64,000 nucleotides of DNA from JAZKFT01 sp039925965 (GCA_039925965.1 JBDSXW010000127.1:62001-126000); one strand, 5' to 3'; numbered from the stretch's first letter, positions 1-9,334 are shown. Numbers and translations are program-made. Notes: a model not told the origin generated them from the letters alone.

Positions 1-2148
1 CACCAGCAACTCTTCATTGGTGCTCTGCAATTCTTCTTTATTGGTTTCCAGTTCTTCGTTCAGGCTTTGTAATTCTTCACTTCCGCTAAGCAGGTCTTCG
101 TTATCGCTCTGTAGTTCTTTATTCACTGCATCCTGGTCTTCGGTAATGATTTGCATATCCAGCCTTGTTTGAGCCAGTTCCTGCTCTAGCTGAGCGATGC
201 GCAGGTCTTTGTCATCTTTTCTGACCTTTAATTTTCCTATGCCACTTAGTTCGTTTGTGCCATCTGCGGTAGCGTGCTGCTGAAATAATATCAGGTAGTA
301 GGGTTCTATGCTATTCGGTAGTGGGATTGCCTCAATGGAAATATCATGTTGTATGCCATTTACAAGGATGGGTACCTGATTTTTAACAATCGTTGTTTTC
401 TCCTTTTTTGCCTTACGCACAATATTACGCAACTCAAATCCCAGACCGCTCCGTGCCATTTTTATTAAATTATGACTTGGCTTGCCTGGTAGTTGTTCTA
501 AATAAATGGTTGTGTTGCCGCGAAAATGAACAATTTCCAAATTGTCGTTTACAATTACTCCTGGCGGACTGTATTTGGTCAATATGATATCATCAGCAAT
601 TTTTTGAAAATCGGCACGACTGCTTTCGTAGCGGTTATTCTGATTGGGTGTGTTAAGCCGTTCCTCCGTTCGGTGGCTGGCGATTTGCATAAATGTGCTG
701 GGGACATCTTTACGTAAGAAAAGTTTTTCATTCTTTAAAGCGCTGCCAAAAAGATCCGCCACATTATTGATGGATTCAGATTTTCCCAACAATAAAAACC
801 CGTTTGATTTCAGCGCATAATGAAAAGTCGTCAATACCCTTTTCTGGAGATAAGGGTCCATGTAAATCAATGCGTTACGGCAGCTGATAAAATCCATTTT
901 TCCAAAAGGGGGATCCGTTAAAAAATTATGTACCGCAAATACGCACTGCTCCCGGATGAATTTGTTAAGGTGGTAACTGCCATTTAATTTGGTAAAGCAA
1001 TCAGTGAGCCGTTGTGGCGAAACACCTTCCACTTCTGCTTTAGAATAGATTCCGCTACGTGCTTTTGTAACGGCGGGCTCGCTGATGTCGGAGGCAAATA
1101 TTTGTACCCGATGATGATTGTTGACTAAAAATTCTTTGAGGCAAATAGCAATAGAATAAGCCTCCTGGCCGGTGCTGCAGCCTGCCACCCATACCCGTAT
1201 AGGCTCCCCTGCAGTTTTATTCTTTATAATCTGTGGAAAGATTTTTTCGCATAAGTTCTCGAAGGTTTTTGCATCGCGGAAAAATGCCGTTACGGGAATC
1301 AGGAGATCCTGGTACAACAAGTCCTGTTCGTCTGGATTGTCTCTCAGGAATGCGAGGTAGGTCAAGGGCGTATTCATTTTATTGACGGCCATTCTTCGTG
1401 TGATTCTGCGGCGGATGGTAGCTTGTTTATAATAGGTAAAATCAGTACCCTTACGAATTCGGAGCAGCGACAATATTTGCCTGAGAACTGCGATATCCTG
1501 CTGTGCAACGCTTTCGTTATCGGTACCATCCTGTTTGTTCTTCTCCTGGATATCGATTATTTTTTGGGGTATCTGCTCAGGTGGTAAAATATAGTCTGCC
1601 ACGCCCGCTTTTACGGCACTGTGGGGCATGCCAGGATATAAGGCGGTTGCTTCTTCCTGTGCAAAAGTGAGCCCGCCATTTTCTTTGATAAATCCTAGGC
1701 CGGCCGTTCCATCGGAACCGGTTCCGGATAATACCACGCCAATGGCATGCGATTGGTGTACTTCTGCCAGGGATCTGAAAAAAAGATCGATAGGCAAATT
1801 TCGGATTGTTCTATCGCCTTTAAGTCTGGGACTTAGTTCGAGCACACCGTCATTGGCCAGTAACATTTTATTACTTGGTATAATGTAAATATGGTTGGGT
1901 TCCACTTTGATATCATCCGATATTTCATGTACGGGAATACTGGTAACTTTTTGCAGCAGTTGGGTAAGCAGGCTATCGTGGTTGGGGTCCAGATGCTGCA
2001 CCAATACATAAGCCATTCCAGAGTCGGGGGGGATGGCTTTGAGTATTTTTTTAAAAGCATCCAACCCACCTGCTGAGGCGCCAACTCCTACAACCGGAAA
2101 CTGGTTGGGTGATTTCTTTAAGGATTTGTTTAGCTTTTTATTTTCCAT
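1..2148 (-). CDS. CheB-CheR fusion (methylesterase/methyltransferase), 3' end cut by window
   Basis: Translated by hand from the ATG at 2146-2148; 716 codons run off the left edge with no stop. Residues about 15-200 are a CheB methylesterase domain with the catalytic triad visible: Ser25 in GASAGG, His52 in QHLDP and Asp146 in GTGSDGT. Residues about 215-480 are a CheR methyltransferase with the SAM-binding motif GCSTGQEAYS near residue 320. After a PAS-like stretch the visible C-terminus is a Glu/Asn-rich coiled coil (repeated NEEL), which in this family links to PAS and histidine kinase domains. Such hybrids methylate and demethylate receptors or act as membrane-less sensor kinases; which applies cannot be told without the missing end. 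No CheY-like receiver precedes CheB, as is normal for the fusion type. The start is chosen because the reading frame begins cleanly there, seven residues before the conserved core. Confidence 0.93.
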   Translation of the reverse strand, partial: MENKKLNKSLKKSPNQFPVVGVGASAGGLDAFKKILKAIPPDSGMAYVLVQHLDPNHDSLLTQLLQKVTSIPVHEISDDIKVEPNHIYIIPSNKMLLANDGVLELSPRLKGDRTIRNLPIDLFFRSLAEVHQSHAIGVVLSGTGSDGTAGLGFIKENGGLTFAQEEATALYPGMPHSAVKAGVADYILPPEQIPQKIIDIQEKNKQDGTDNESVAQQDIAVLRQILSLLRIRKGTDFTYYKQATIRRRITRRMAVNKMNTPLTYLAFLRDNPDEQDLLYQDLLIPVTAFFRDAKTFENLCEKIFPQIIKNKTAGEPIRVWVAGCSTGQEAYSIAICLKEFLVNNHHRVQIFASDISEPAVTKARSGIYSKAEVEGVSPQRLTDCFTKLNGSYHLNKFIREQCVFAVHNFLTDPPFGKMDFISCRNALIYMDPYLQKRVLTTFHYALKSNGFLLLGKSESINNVADLFGSALKNEKLFLRKDVPSTFMQIASHRTEERLNTPNQNNRYESSRADFQKIADDIILTKYSPPGVIVNDNLEIVHFRGNTTIYLEQLPGKPSHNLIKMARSGLGFELRNIVRKAKKEKTTIVKNQVPILVNGIQHDISIEAIPLPNSIEPYYLILFQQHATADGTNELSGIGKLKVRKDDKDLRIAQLEQELAQTRLDMQIITEDQDAVNKELQSDNEDLLSGSEELQSLNEELETNKEELQSTNEELLV

Positions 2149-2492
2149 TTATGAACCAACATGGCGATAATGATATGCAGGATGTATGTAAGGTAGGGTT
2201 TAAATTACTAACCCGGAGATTAGTATTATCTCAAACCCTTCTACCCTGAGCATGCCAATAAATACCCGGAAACCGGAGGGCAAGTCGACCGACGGCGAAG
2301 AAAAGAACAGTGATTGGGAATTTCCCTTGCGTAATCGGGTCATCTTTCCCCGCTGCATAGACGGTTTAGTAATTATGTGGAGATATTATTTATGTTAGGC
2401 AATTCATCGTTAAACAAACCTCTATTTTCTAAGTGGTTTTTTCACGGCACATGCTTTGTTGAAATTTTATAACAATTCTGACCTTAAAACAC
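2149..2492. other. Intergenic region between divergent genes
   Basis: 344 bases separate the leftward CheB-CheR gene from the rightward small sigma-like gene. No ORF with coding character, no strong terminator and no clear TAnnTTTG promoter were recognised. It presumably holds both promoters. Confidence 0.5.
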
Positions 2493-2819
2493 ATGCAATC
2501 TTCCAATATATTCGACGCTGTATCAGACGCTCCCTGCATTGGTTCGCTTCGTGACCATATATATAACACCTACGGCTCAGTGATTTACGGTATATGCTTG
2601 AATATCTCGGGGAATGAAAAAACTGCAGCCGCTATTTTTCAGATGGTTTTTGTAGAATTGGTTCAAAAATTCCTGTTGGGGGAGATGGAAAGCCCGGTTA
2701 ATTCAAGGCAGATCTGCGTAATTAAACACACTTACAAAGTAACACTGGAATATTTGCAGATAACCGATATTAGGGCGGCATTAAAGAAAATATTCCATCA
2801 GCAACGGATTGTCGCGTAA
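2493..2819 (+). CDS. Small sigma-70 region 2-like protein
   Basis: This 108-residue protein has a segment at about residues 22-60 (YGSVIYGICLNISGNEKTAA followed by IFQMVFVEL) that follows the pattern of region 2.1-2.2 of ECF sigma factors, where a tyrosine-led helix is followed by an acidic turn and an 'A...Q..F..L' core-binding helix. There is no region 4, so it cannot bind a -35 element as a normal sigma factor does, and the DNA-melting part of region 2 is poorly matched. It may be a truncated sigma paralogue kept as a small regulator, or a decaying gene. The ATG at 2493 is the only good start. It stands alone between divergent and convergent neighbours. The resemblance is by eye only. Confidence 0.6.
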   Translation: MQSSNIFDAVSDAPCIGSLRDHIYNTYGSVIYGICLNISGNEKTAAAIFQMVFVELVQKFLLGEMESPVNSRQICVIKHTYKVTLEYLQITDIRAALKKIFHQQRIVA

Positions 2820-3012
2820 ATCGTTGGAAGGCTTTGACAGCAGTTCCTTAAGTTTTCGCGTTGGAACCTATATGTAGTGTAAAAGCGCCTGGCGCAGTAT
2901 CTTTCAGCAAACTGATCATGGTCATTCTGGCGATTCTCATCGCTGCTTCCATTGATAAGGAACAAAGGACCAGTCAGCTTTAGTAGAATGATTGCTTCGC
3001 CAAGGTTCATCA

Positions 3013-4356
3013 TTATCCCTGCTTGGGCTTGTCGCTGAAACGTTTATTATCAAATCGCTTTCCATCCCCGCCACCCTGTGGTTTGCCACCGCCACCCTGT
3101 GGTCTGCCGCCGCCACCTTGCGGCCTTCCGCCACCACCATGTGGTCTGCCACCACCGCCTTGTGGCCTGTTGCCGCCGCCGGAACTATATGGTCTCGGGC
3201 CTTTAGGATTATAAGCGGGTGCCGGGCCAAATTGCTCTGGCACTACGGCTTTGGTTACCGGTTTGCCTAGTAAATCTTCTATGCGGCTAAATTTGCCCTG
3301 TTCTTTTTCGGTAACGAATGTATAGGCCGTGCCATCTGTAGCAGCGCGGGCCGTGCGCCCAATGCGATGAATATAATCCTCACCATCATTAGGTACGTCG
3401 TAGTTAATTACCAGGTCGATGTCTTCCACATCTATACCGCGGCTTAAAATATCGGTAGCAACGATGATCTTGATCTTCTTATTTTTAAAATCGAGCAGCA
3501 CCTGTTCCCTTTTATCCTGTTCCAGGTCGCTATGTATTTCCTCTACGGAGAACTTTGCCCGTTTGAGTTCGCTGCTCAGCTGTTTTACATTCACCTTTTT
3601 CGAGCAGAAAACGATGATGCTGCCGAAATCCTTCATTTTCAAAATGTACTTAACAAGCGGAATTTTTTGTGGCTCATATACCACGAAAGCTTCCTGCACG
3701 ATCTTCTCCGGTGGCTTGCTGATGGCGATATTCACTTCCATCGGGTCGGTGAGAATTTTACGGGCAAGATCGCGGATCTTGGTAGGCATCGTAGCCGAAA
3801 ACAAGAGGTTCTGACGTTGCTTCGGTAAAAATGAAATGATCTTATTGAGGTCGTCGCTGAAACCCATATCGAGCATCCGGTCAGCTTCATCGAGGATTAA
3901 ATATTTTAGGCCGCCCAGTTTTACATAACCCATATTCAGGTGAGCGATCATGCGGCCGGGGGTGCACACCACCATATCTACGCCGGTACTCAATGCCTTT
4001 TTTTCTGTGGTGAAAGAACTTCCATCTCCACCGCCATACACAGCCTGGCAGCTTACATCGGTAAAATAACTCATGCCTTCCATGGCTTGAGTTATCTGAA
4101 CTGCCAGTTCCCGGGTAGGCACAATGATCATACAATTAATATGATGGTCTTCGTGGGGTCCGGTTATGAGTTTGTTGACGATGGGCAACAGGAAAGCCGC
4201 CGTTTTACCAGTACCCGTTTGGGCGGATGCGATAATGTCTTTTCCGGCAAGTATCATTGGAATAACCTGTTCCTGTACAGGGGTGGCGGTGGTGTAACCC
4301 ATTGAGTCGATACCGTCCAGCAGTCGCTCGTCGAGGCCAAATTCTTTAAATGTCAA
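3013..4356 (-). CDS. DEAD-box ATP-dependent RNA helicase, RhlE-like
   Basis: 447 residues with the full helicase core: Q motif near 25-29, Walker A AQTGTGKT at 45-52, PTRELA at 80-85, DEAD at 156-159, SAT at 187-189 and HRIGRTAR at 320-327. It unwinds structured RNA in the cytoplasm, typically in ribosome assembly, RNA decay or cold growth. From about residue 370 the tail becomes Gly/Arg-rich with a seven-residue repeat (GGGGRPQ and variants, about five copies) encoded by a 21-bp DNA repeat at about 3060-3180; such RGG-like tails bind RNA non-specifically. The start codon is TTG (4354-4356), preceded by an AGGA-type ribosome site; the next in-frame Met lies too far inside the Q-motif region to be the start. 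It appears monocistronic. Confidence 0.95.
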   Translation of the reverse strand: MTFKEFGLDERLLDGIDSMGYTTATPVQEQVIPMILAGKDIIASAQTGTGKTAAFLLPIVNKLITGPHEDHHINCMIIVPTRELAVQITQAMEGMSYFTDVSCQAVYGGGDGSSFTTEKKALSTGVDMVVCTPGRMIAHLNMGYVKLGGLKYLILDEADRMLDMGFSDDLNKIISFLPKQRQNLLFSATMPTKIRDLARKILTDPMEVNIAISKPPEKIVQEAFVVYEPQKIPLVKYILKMKDFGSIIVFCSKKVNVKQLSSELKRAKFSVEEIHSDLEQDKREQVLLDFKNKKIKIIVATDILSRGIDVEDIDLVINYDVPNDGEDYIHRIGRTARAATDGTAYTFVTEKEQGKFSRIEDLLGKPVTKAVVPEQFGPAPAYNPKGPRPYSSGGGNRPQGGGGRPHGGGGRPQGGGGRPQGGGGKPQGGGDGKRFDNKRFSDKPKQG

Positions 4357-4410
4357 AACGTGTTCCTTTTTAAATTGAGGCGTAAAAATAGCTTAAAGTT
4401 TCCGGTTGGG

Positions 4411-4496
4411 AAGTTTCAAGTTCAAGGTTCACGAGTTCAAAGGGTCACAGGTTTACAGGTTCACAAGTTCACGGGTTCACGGGTTCACAAGTTCAG
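4411..4496. repeat. GTTCACAAG-type tandem repeat
   Basis: About nine imperfect units of GGTTCACA/AGTTCACG, 8-9 bp each, in the gap upstream of the helicase. The same word family recurs at 31013-31062 and 30094-30122. Confidence 0.85.
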
Positions 4497-4715
4497 CCCT
4501 TGATGGGTTGCCGGGTTGAGTTAGCTGGTTTGGCTGTGCACAAGTTCAACGCTGCCAGGGTTTCATGCAGCTAACCATACTTTGCCCCAAACAAACTGAG
4601 GCTTTCTTTTCATTTCTCAGCATGCGGGGGGTTCCGAATGTATTGCTTGCTGATACCTAATTGCATCGGTATATTCTGACGCTTTGCCATATTGTATCAA
4701 TTTGTGCAGCAAATA

Positions 4716-4750
4716 ACAATGTTGACACAGATTTTTTGTGTCAACATTGT
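4716..4750. promoter_or_regulatory. Perfect 14-bp inverted repeat
   Basis: The arm ACAATGTTGACACA (4716-4729) is repeated inverted at 4737-4750 around a 7-base centre without mismatch. Neither strand has a T tract after the stem, so a simple terminator is unlikely. It lies in a 590-base gene-free stretch (4357-4946). A protein-binding palindrome or a remnant of a mobile element are both possible. Confidence 0.6.
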
Positions 4751-4846
4751 AAAAATCATACAGACTTGACACATGAGGGTTGCGAGATACTGGTGAGATA
4801 TTACCCAACAATGGTGTTATTGAAATGCAACAGCCGCAACGTGTAT

Positions 4847-4946
4847 TAAAATCTTTGTACTAAAATCCTTGTATTTCACTTTAGCCAAATCTTTGTACTA
4901 AAGTCTTTGTACTAAACTCTTTGTACTAAAATCTTTGTACCAAAAT
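4847..4946. repeat. AAAATCTTTGTACT tandem repeat ending at the yraN stop codon
   Basis: Six or so units of a 12-14 bp word (CTTTGTACTAAA) run up to the stop codon of the leftward yraN-like gene. Read in the direction of that gene, the TAG stop is itself part of the first unit. Confidence 0.85.
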
Positions 4947-5309
4947 CTAAAACACGTCCTCGATCATAAAAATTTCTGGGTCGCTTTCCGGATGGAGGGT
5001 GATGGCCAATACATTAAACTGGAGCCATTTCCATTCGGGGTGCAGGTAGAGGTATTCGGAAGCCGCCTCTTTAAGCTTGTTCATTTTTCGGGAATTGACA
5101 CTGGCTTCGGGAAGGAGTAATTGGTTTCCGGTACGGGTTTTCACTTCGAAAAAATGAATGGTTTTTTCCTTGCTGGCAATAATATCCACCTCGCAATGCC
5201 TGAAGCGCCAGTTGCGTTCAAGGATTAAAAAGCCTTTTTGCTCAATAAATGTGGCGGCTAGTGCTTCTCCTTCGTTGCCGGTTTCAATATGTTGTTTGCT
5301 TTTGGCCAT
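4947..5309 (-). CDS. YraN/UPF0102 family endonuclease-like protein
   Basis: 120 residues covering the whole family. The PD-(D/E)xK nuclease-like core is visible: Glu in GNEGE (residues 11-15), EVD at 40-42 and EVK at 55-57, the expected metal-binding pattern. Members resemble Holliday-junction resolvases; the cellular role is not established. The ATG at 5309 (MAKSK) is preferred to the GTG two codons upstream. The neighbouring membrane-protein gene starts 82 bases away on the other strand, so a shared divergent promoter region is likely. The stop codon overlaps an intergenic repeat (4847-4946). Confidence 0.9.
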   Translation of the reverse strand: MAKSKQHIETGNEGEALAATFIEQKGFLILERNWRFRHCEVDIIASKEKTIHFFEVKTRTGNQLLLPEASVNSRKMNKLKEAASEYLYLHPEWKWLQFNVLAITLHPESDPEIFMIEDVF

Positions 5310-5391
5310 TATCACTGTTGCTTAAAAGGTAATGGGCAAAATAGGTTTTTCGCAGGTGATTAATCCATATTTTCGCAGCAAATTACTGACT

Positions 5392-5958
5392 ATGAAATTT
5401 AATGGCAGGATGGTGGTATTCACGCTACTTCTTATTGCGGCAGCTACAATGTGCAAATTCTTTCTAGGTCCTGATTTGGGCTGGTCGGGCTTTTCTCCTG
5501 TGATCGCCATCGCCTTGTTTTCGGGTATGATTGTAAATGACAAGCGCCAATCATTCCTGTTACCGCTGATCGCAGTATTTGCCAGTGATGTGCTGATACA
5601 TCTGTTTTATTTAGCTGGTTGGTTTCCTTATGCAGGTTTCTATAGCGGACAGTGGCTCAATTACTGCTTCCTTTTGTTGGTAACCCTGATCGGTTGGGCT
5701 GTAAAGGGTAAGCATTTCGCTACTATTTTTGCAGGTGCGCTTGCAGGGCCGACTGTATTTTTCCTACTAAGTAATTTCGCTGTTTGGACAGTTGCTCAGG
5801 CAAACTACGGCAAAGGTATCAGCGGCCTGATCGCCTGCTATACTGCCGGTCTTCCATTCTATAGAAACGCACTCACCGGTACGATCCTGTTTTTGCCTTT
5901 GATCATACTTGCTTATACATTTATTGTAAAACGCAGAACATCATTAACGCTGGCATAA
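5392..5958 (+). CDS. DUF6580-like integral membrane protein
   Basis: 188 residues from the ATG at 5392, with five or six hydrophobic helices. The pattern of a first helix, then PDLGWSGFSPVIAIALFSG, later SDVLIHLFY and a conserved FLLSNFAVW segment, fits the small membrane family annotated DUF6580 in Bacteroidota, which resembles substrate-binding subunits of energy-coupling-factor transporters. Cargo is unknown. An in-frame start at 5332 would add 20 residues (MGKIGFSQ...), but the ATG at 5392 places the first helix normally. A strong terminator lies about 155 bases downstream. Confidence 0.75.
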   Translation: MKFNGRMVVFTLLLIAAATMCKFFLGPDLGWSGFSPVIAIALFSGMIVNDKRQSFLLPLIAVFASDVLIHLFYLAGWFPYAGFYSGQWLNYCFLLLVTLIGWAVKGKHFATIFAGALAGPTVFFLLSNFAVWTVAQANYGKGISGLIACYTAGLPFYRNALTGTILFLPLIILAYTFIVKRRTSLTLA

Positions 5959-5974
5959 TCCGTTTTATTGATAC

Positions 5975-6070
5975 GCCGTGAAAGGATCATTGGGTCAGTA
6001 AGTCAGTGAGCTGTTGAATAAATGACTGAATGACTCATCGACCTTTGACTAAATGACCTAATGACTGCTG
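5975..6070. repeat. AATGACTGAATGACT-type repeat
   Basis: Imperfect 7-8 bp words (AATGACTG, AAGTCAGTG, TAAATGACC) fill the gap between the DUF6580 gene and the terminator. Confidence 0.7.
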
Positions 6071-6112
6071 AAAATAGCGTGAACCCATTCACGGCCTAAT
6101 GCCTTGCAAACT

Positions 6113-6147
6113 AAAACCCTCCGCATTCCGGAGGGTTTTGTTTTTTG
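6113..6147 (+). terminator. Rho-independent terminator
   Basis: An 11-bp perfect stem (AAAACCCTCCG / CGGAGGGTTTT) with a CATTC loop is followed by G and a run of six T. It ends the DUF6580 transcript and separates it from the permease operon. Confidence 0.92.
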
Positions 6148-6242
6148 TGGATGTCGGGTTGAAATAAAAGAAGCGACAGCTGAGCATTCTGCTGACTTAT
6201 CTACGATATTTAGCCACGGCTAATTATCCAAAATCCTTCCAC

Positions 6243-7562
6243 ATGTCTGAACCCCAGGCCAACGAACTTAAACGTACCCTCACCCCAATCATGCTTTGGG
6301 GACTCGGGGTAGGCTACGTGATCTCCGGCATGTACTTTGGCTGGAATCTCGGCCTGGAGAAAGGTGGTACACTTGGACTTGCCATCGCTACTTTCTTCAT
6401 TATAATACTCTATATGTGTTTCACATTTAGTTATACCGAGTTGGCCTGTGCCATCCCAAAGGCCGGTGGTGGTTTTGATTATGCCAGCCGTGCGTTGGGG
6501 AAAGACCTGGGCTTTATTGCCGGAATGGCTCAGAACATCGAATTTATTTTTGCCCCGCCCGCTATCGCCTTCGCCATCGGCGCTTATTTTAATTTGTTTT
6601 TCCCGCAAATACCGGTGCTCAATATTGCTATTTTTAGTTATGTTGTATTCACGGCGCTTAATATTTACGGGGTAAAGGCTGCCGCCTTGTTTGAACTGGT
6701 GATTACCATATTTGCGGTGGGCGAATTGCTGTTGTTTGCCGGAGTAACCCTGCCGCATTTTGAATTAAGGAACCTGCAGCAGAATGCGTTCCCCAATGGC
6801 TGGCAGGGTGTTCTGGCTTCCATACCATTTGCTATCTGGTTTTTCCTGGGTATTGAAGGGGTGGCCAATGTGGCCGAGGAAGCGATTAAACCACAACGCA
6901 CGATCCTGATAGGTTTTGGTTCGGCTATTCTTACACTGGTTATTTTATGCGTGCTCACATTTGGCAGTTCGGTCGGCGTGGCAGGCTGGGAAGCCATTGT
7001 ATACAAGCCTGATGGCAGCGCCTCCGATTCGCCGTTGCCGCTGGCACTGGGGCATATCGTGGCTGGGAATTCACTGTTGTTTCACCTGTTGATAACGGTA
7101 GGTTTATTTGGCCTGGTAGCTTCTTTCCACGGCATTATCCTGGCGGCGGGCCGCTCTGTTTTCGAGTTTGGCAGGGTAGGCATGGCCCCCGCTTTTATCG
7201 GAAAAATCCACCCCCGATTTCGCACGCCTGCTTACGCCTTGCTGGTGAATATGGGTATTGGTATTTTAGCTTTGCTAACAGGTAAAACTGCTGAGATCAT
7301 CACCATCTCTGTGTTTGGCGCTCTAACGTTGTATATTATTTCAATGGTGGCTTTATTGAGGCTTCGCAAAAAGGAACCCGACCTGCCGAGGCCGTTCAAA
7401 GTGCCGATGTACCCGGTTTTTCCGGTGGTCGCCCTGATCATTGCCTCGCTTTCTTTTATCGCCATGACCATCTATAACCTGCCGCTGGCATTAATTTATT
7501 TTGCGTTACTGGGCCTTAGCTACGGGAGTTTCAAATTATTTAAAATGGCGGTATCCAAATAA
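6243..7562 (+). CDS. APC-superfamily amine permease, ethanolamine-permease type
   Basis: 439 residues with about twelve hydrophobic helices. The N-terminal GVGYVISGMYFGWN segment and the stretch AIPKAGGGFDYASRALG are characteristic of the ethanolamine permease branch (TIGR00908) of the amino acid-polyamine-organocation superfamily; VANVAEEAI in the middle also fits. It should import an amine by proton symport across the inner membrane. It is the first gene of a five-gene co-directional block; the ligase starts 27 bases after its stop. Ethanolamine is inferred from subfamily and neighbours; other small amino alcohols or amino acids are possible. Confidence 0.88.
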   Translation: MSEPQANELKRTLTPIMLWGLGVGYVISGMYFGWNLGLEKGGTLGLAIATFFIIILYMCFTFSYTELACAIPKAGGGFDYASRALGKDLGFIAGMAQNIEFIFAPPAIAFAIGAYFNLFFPQIPVLNIAIFSYVVFTALNIYGVKAAALFELVITIFAVGELLLFAGVTLPHFELRNLQQNAFPNGWQGVLASIPFAIWFFLGIEGVANVAEEAIKPQRTILIGFGSAILTLVILCVLTFGSSVGVAGWEAIVYKPDGSASDSPLPLALGHIVAGNSLLFHLLITVGLFGLVASFHGIILAAGRSVFEFGRVGMAPAFIGKIHPRFRTPAYALLVNMGIGILALLTGKTAEIITISVFGALTLYIISMVALLRLRKKEPDLPRPFKVPMYPVFPVVALIIASLSFIAMTIYNLPLALIYFALLGLSYGSFKLFKMAVSK

Positions 7563-7589
7563 TTATTAATCTTGATTCAAAGTTCTGCT

Positions 7590-8951
7590 ATGGATATCAA
7601 CGGGATCATGGAATATGTCAAGGCGCATCCTGCGGGCAAAGTGAAAATTGCCTTTGCCGACATCGATGGCGTGTTACGTGGTAAGTATATTTCCACCGAA
7701 AAGTTCCTGGCGATTGCCAAAAACGGCACCAGTTTTTGCGATGTTATTATGGGCTGGGATACTGCTGATGTGGTGTATGATAACGGAACATTTACGGGCT
7801 GGCACACTGGTTACCCTGACTGTCCGGCGAAGATTGATCTCAACAGTTTTCGCAAGATTCCCTGGGAAGATGACCTTCCTTTTTTCCTGGGAGAGTTGGT
7901 AGATGCTACCGGAATGCCTGCGACTGTTTGCCCCAGGCAATTATTAAAAAAGATACGCGGCGAGGCAAATGATCTTGGCTACACTCCTATGTTTTCGCAG
8001 GAGTTTGAGTGGTATAATTTTTCCGAAACGCCACAGTCTGCACACGATAAAGGATTTAAAAACCTGACACCGATTACGCCCGGCATGTTTGGCTATTCTA
8101 TCCTGAGAAGCTCCCTGCAACATCCCTATTTCTCCGATCTTTTTGACTTGCTGAAAAAGTTTGATATTCCGATCGAAGGCTTGCATACCGAAACCGGACC
8201 GGGCACTTACGAAGCCGCCATATTGTATTCAGGAATTCTGGAAGCCGGGGACAGGGCCGTCCTGTTTAAAACCGCAGTGAAGGAGATTGCTTATAAACAT
8301 GGTATCCTGGCCACGTTTATGGCCAAGATTCACGAAGAACTGCCTGGCTGTGGCGGACATGTACACCAGAGTTTGTGGGATAAGAGTGGCGCTAAAAATC
8401 TTTTCTATGATGCAAAAGATCAGCAGCACATGAGCCCCTTGATGAAAAGTTATATCGCCGGGCAATTGTTTTGCCTGCCATATATATTGCCCATGTTTGC
8501 ACCAACCATCAACAGCTATAAACGCCTGGTGGAGGGCGCCTGGGCACCGACAACACTCACCTGGGGCATCGATAACCGCACAGTGGCATTGAGGGTATTA
8601 GGTAACTACAGCAACAAATCCGCCCGTCTCGAAACCCGGGTCATTGGCTCCGACGTAAACCCGTACCTGGCTATGGCTGCCTGCCTTGCCACGGGGTTAT
8701 ATGGCATTAAACACAAACTGATACTGAAACAACCCGCAACGGTCGGCAATGGTTATAAAGACAGGACTCACGGAGTATTGCCTGCCACACTATCAGAAGC
8801 CACACAACAAATGAAAGATTCCACTATAGCCAAAGAAATCCTCGGCGAAATTTTTGTCAACCACTTTTCCCAAACCCGCGAATGGGAATGGCGCCAACAC
8901 CTCAAATCCGTCACCGACTGGGAGTTAAAACGGTATTTTGAAATCATTTAG
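7590..8951 (+). CDS. Glutamine synthetase-family gamma-glutamyl-amine ligase
   Basis: 453 residues. The glutamine synthetase active site is intact: EFE (Glu138, Glu140), ETGPGTYE (Glu201, Glu208), GGHVHQS with His257, NSYKRL at 308-313 and the APTTLTWGIDNRT block at 319-331 ending the glutamate/ATP site. The family joins the gamma-carboxyl of glutamate to ammonia or an amine using ATP. The adenylylation-loop tyrosine region of housekeeping GlnA is not recognisable, and the spacing resembles PuuA/GlnA4-type amine ligases. With an ethanolamine permease before it and an alcohol dehydrogenase, hydrolase and aldehyde dehydrogenase after it, the likely product is gamma-glutamylethanolamide. The ATG at 7590 is chosen over a TTG at 7572. 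The stop codon leads straight into a tandem repeat. Confidence 0.9.
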   Translation: MDINGIMEYVKAHPAGKVKIAFADIDGVLRGKYISTEKFLAIAKNGTSFCDVIMGWDTADVVYDNGTFTGWHTGYPDCPAKIDLNSFRKIPWEDDLPFFLGELVDATGMPATVCPRQLLKKIRGEANDLGYTPMFSQEFEWYNFSETPQSAHDKGFKNLTPITPGMFGYSILRSSLQHPYFSDLFDLLKKFDIPIEGLHTETGPGTYEAAILYSGILEAGDRAVLFKTAVKEIAYKHGILATFMAKIHEELPGCGGHVHQSLWDKSGAKNLFYDAKDQQHMSPLMKSYIAGQLFCLPYILPMFAPTINSYKRLVEGAWAPTTLTWGIDNRTVALRVLGNYSNKSARLETRVIGSDVNPYLAMAACLATGLYGIKHKLILKQPATVGNGYKDRTHGVLPATLSEATQQMKDSTIAKEILGEIFVNHFSQTREWEWRQHLKSVTDWELKRYFEII

Positions 8952-9056
8952 GGCAAGTAGCAAGTAGCAAGTATTAAGAAGCAAGTATCAAGAAGCAAGT
9001 AGCAAGTAGTAAGGGTTAAGAAGCAAGTAGTATGTAGCAAGTAGTAAGGATTAGTA
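8952..9056. repeat. AAGTAGCAAGTAG tandem repeat after the ligase stop
   Basis: About fourteen imperfect 7-8 bp units (AAGTAGC, AAGTAGT, AAGTATT, AAGAAGC) begin at the ligase stop codon. The family recurs at 60121-60172. Confidence 0.9.
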
Positions 9057-9185
9057 ATAAGGCGGGAGATAAAAGGTTAAGGTCAAGGGTCTGTGTTTCG
9101 GGGTTGATGTTAATGCCTGGGTTACAATTTGCAATATGCAGCGCCCCAATTCGCAAATACTGTGATAGGTTTGTGCAGGGGCACT

Positions 9186-9218
9186 CCTCTCCACCCGGAG
9201 AGGGGCCGGGGGTGAGGC
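9186..9218. repeat. Dispersed hairpin element, copy 1
   Basis: CCTCTCC-N4-GGAGAGG followed by GGGTGAG. A related copy lies at 12749-12778 and a degenerate one near 12905. This is a REP-like intergenic element. Together with the preceding repeat it occupies the 383-base gap inside the catabolic gene block, and the hairpin may lower transcription into the next gene. Confidence 0.75.
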
Positions 9219-9334
9219 CCTCGTCGAAATTCTTCAGGTATGGTTGAATAGTTACGGTGTTGAGTTTTCCAGGCATCTATGTGTTCTTTCATTTTCACAG
9301 TTCCACATTTTCACATTTCCACATTCAAAAAAAG

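Noticed and set aside
3023..3214. Pro/Cys-rich frame PPPPCGLPP
   Set aside because: It is the opposite-strand reading of the Gly-rich tail of the DEAD-box helicase.
4847..4946. Possible CRISPR array
   Set aside because: The units are contiguous 12-14 bp words without unique spacers, and no cas genes are near. The same holds for the other tandem repeats in the window.
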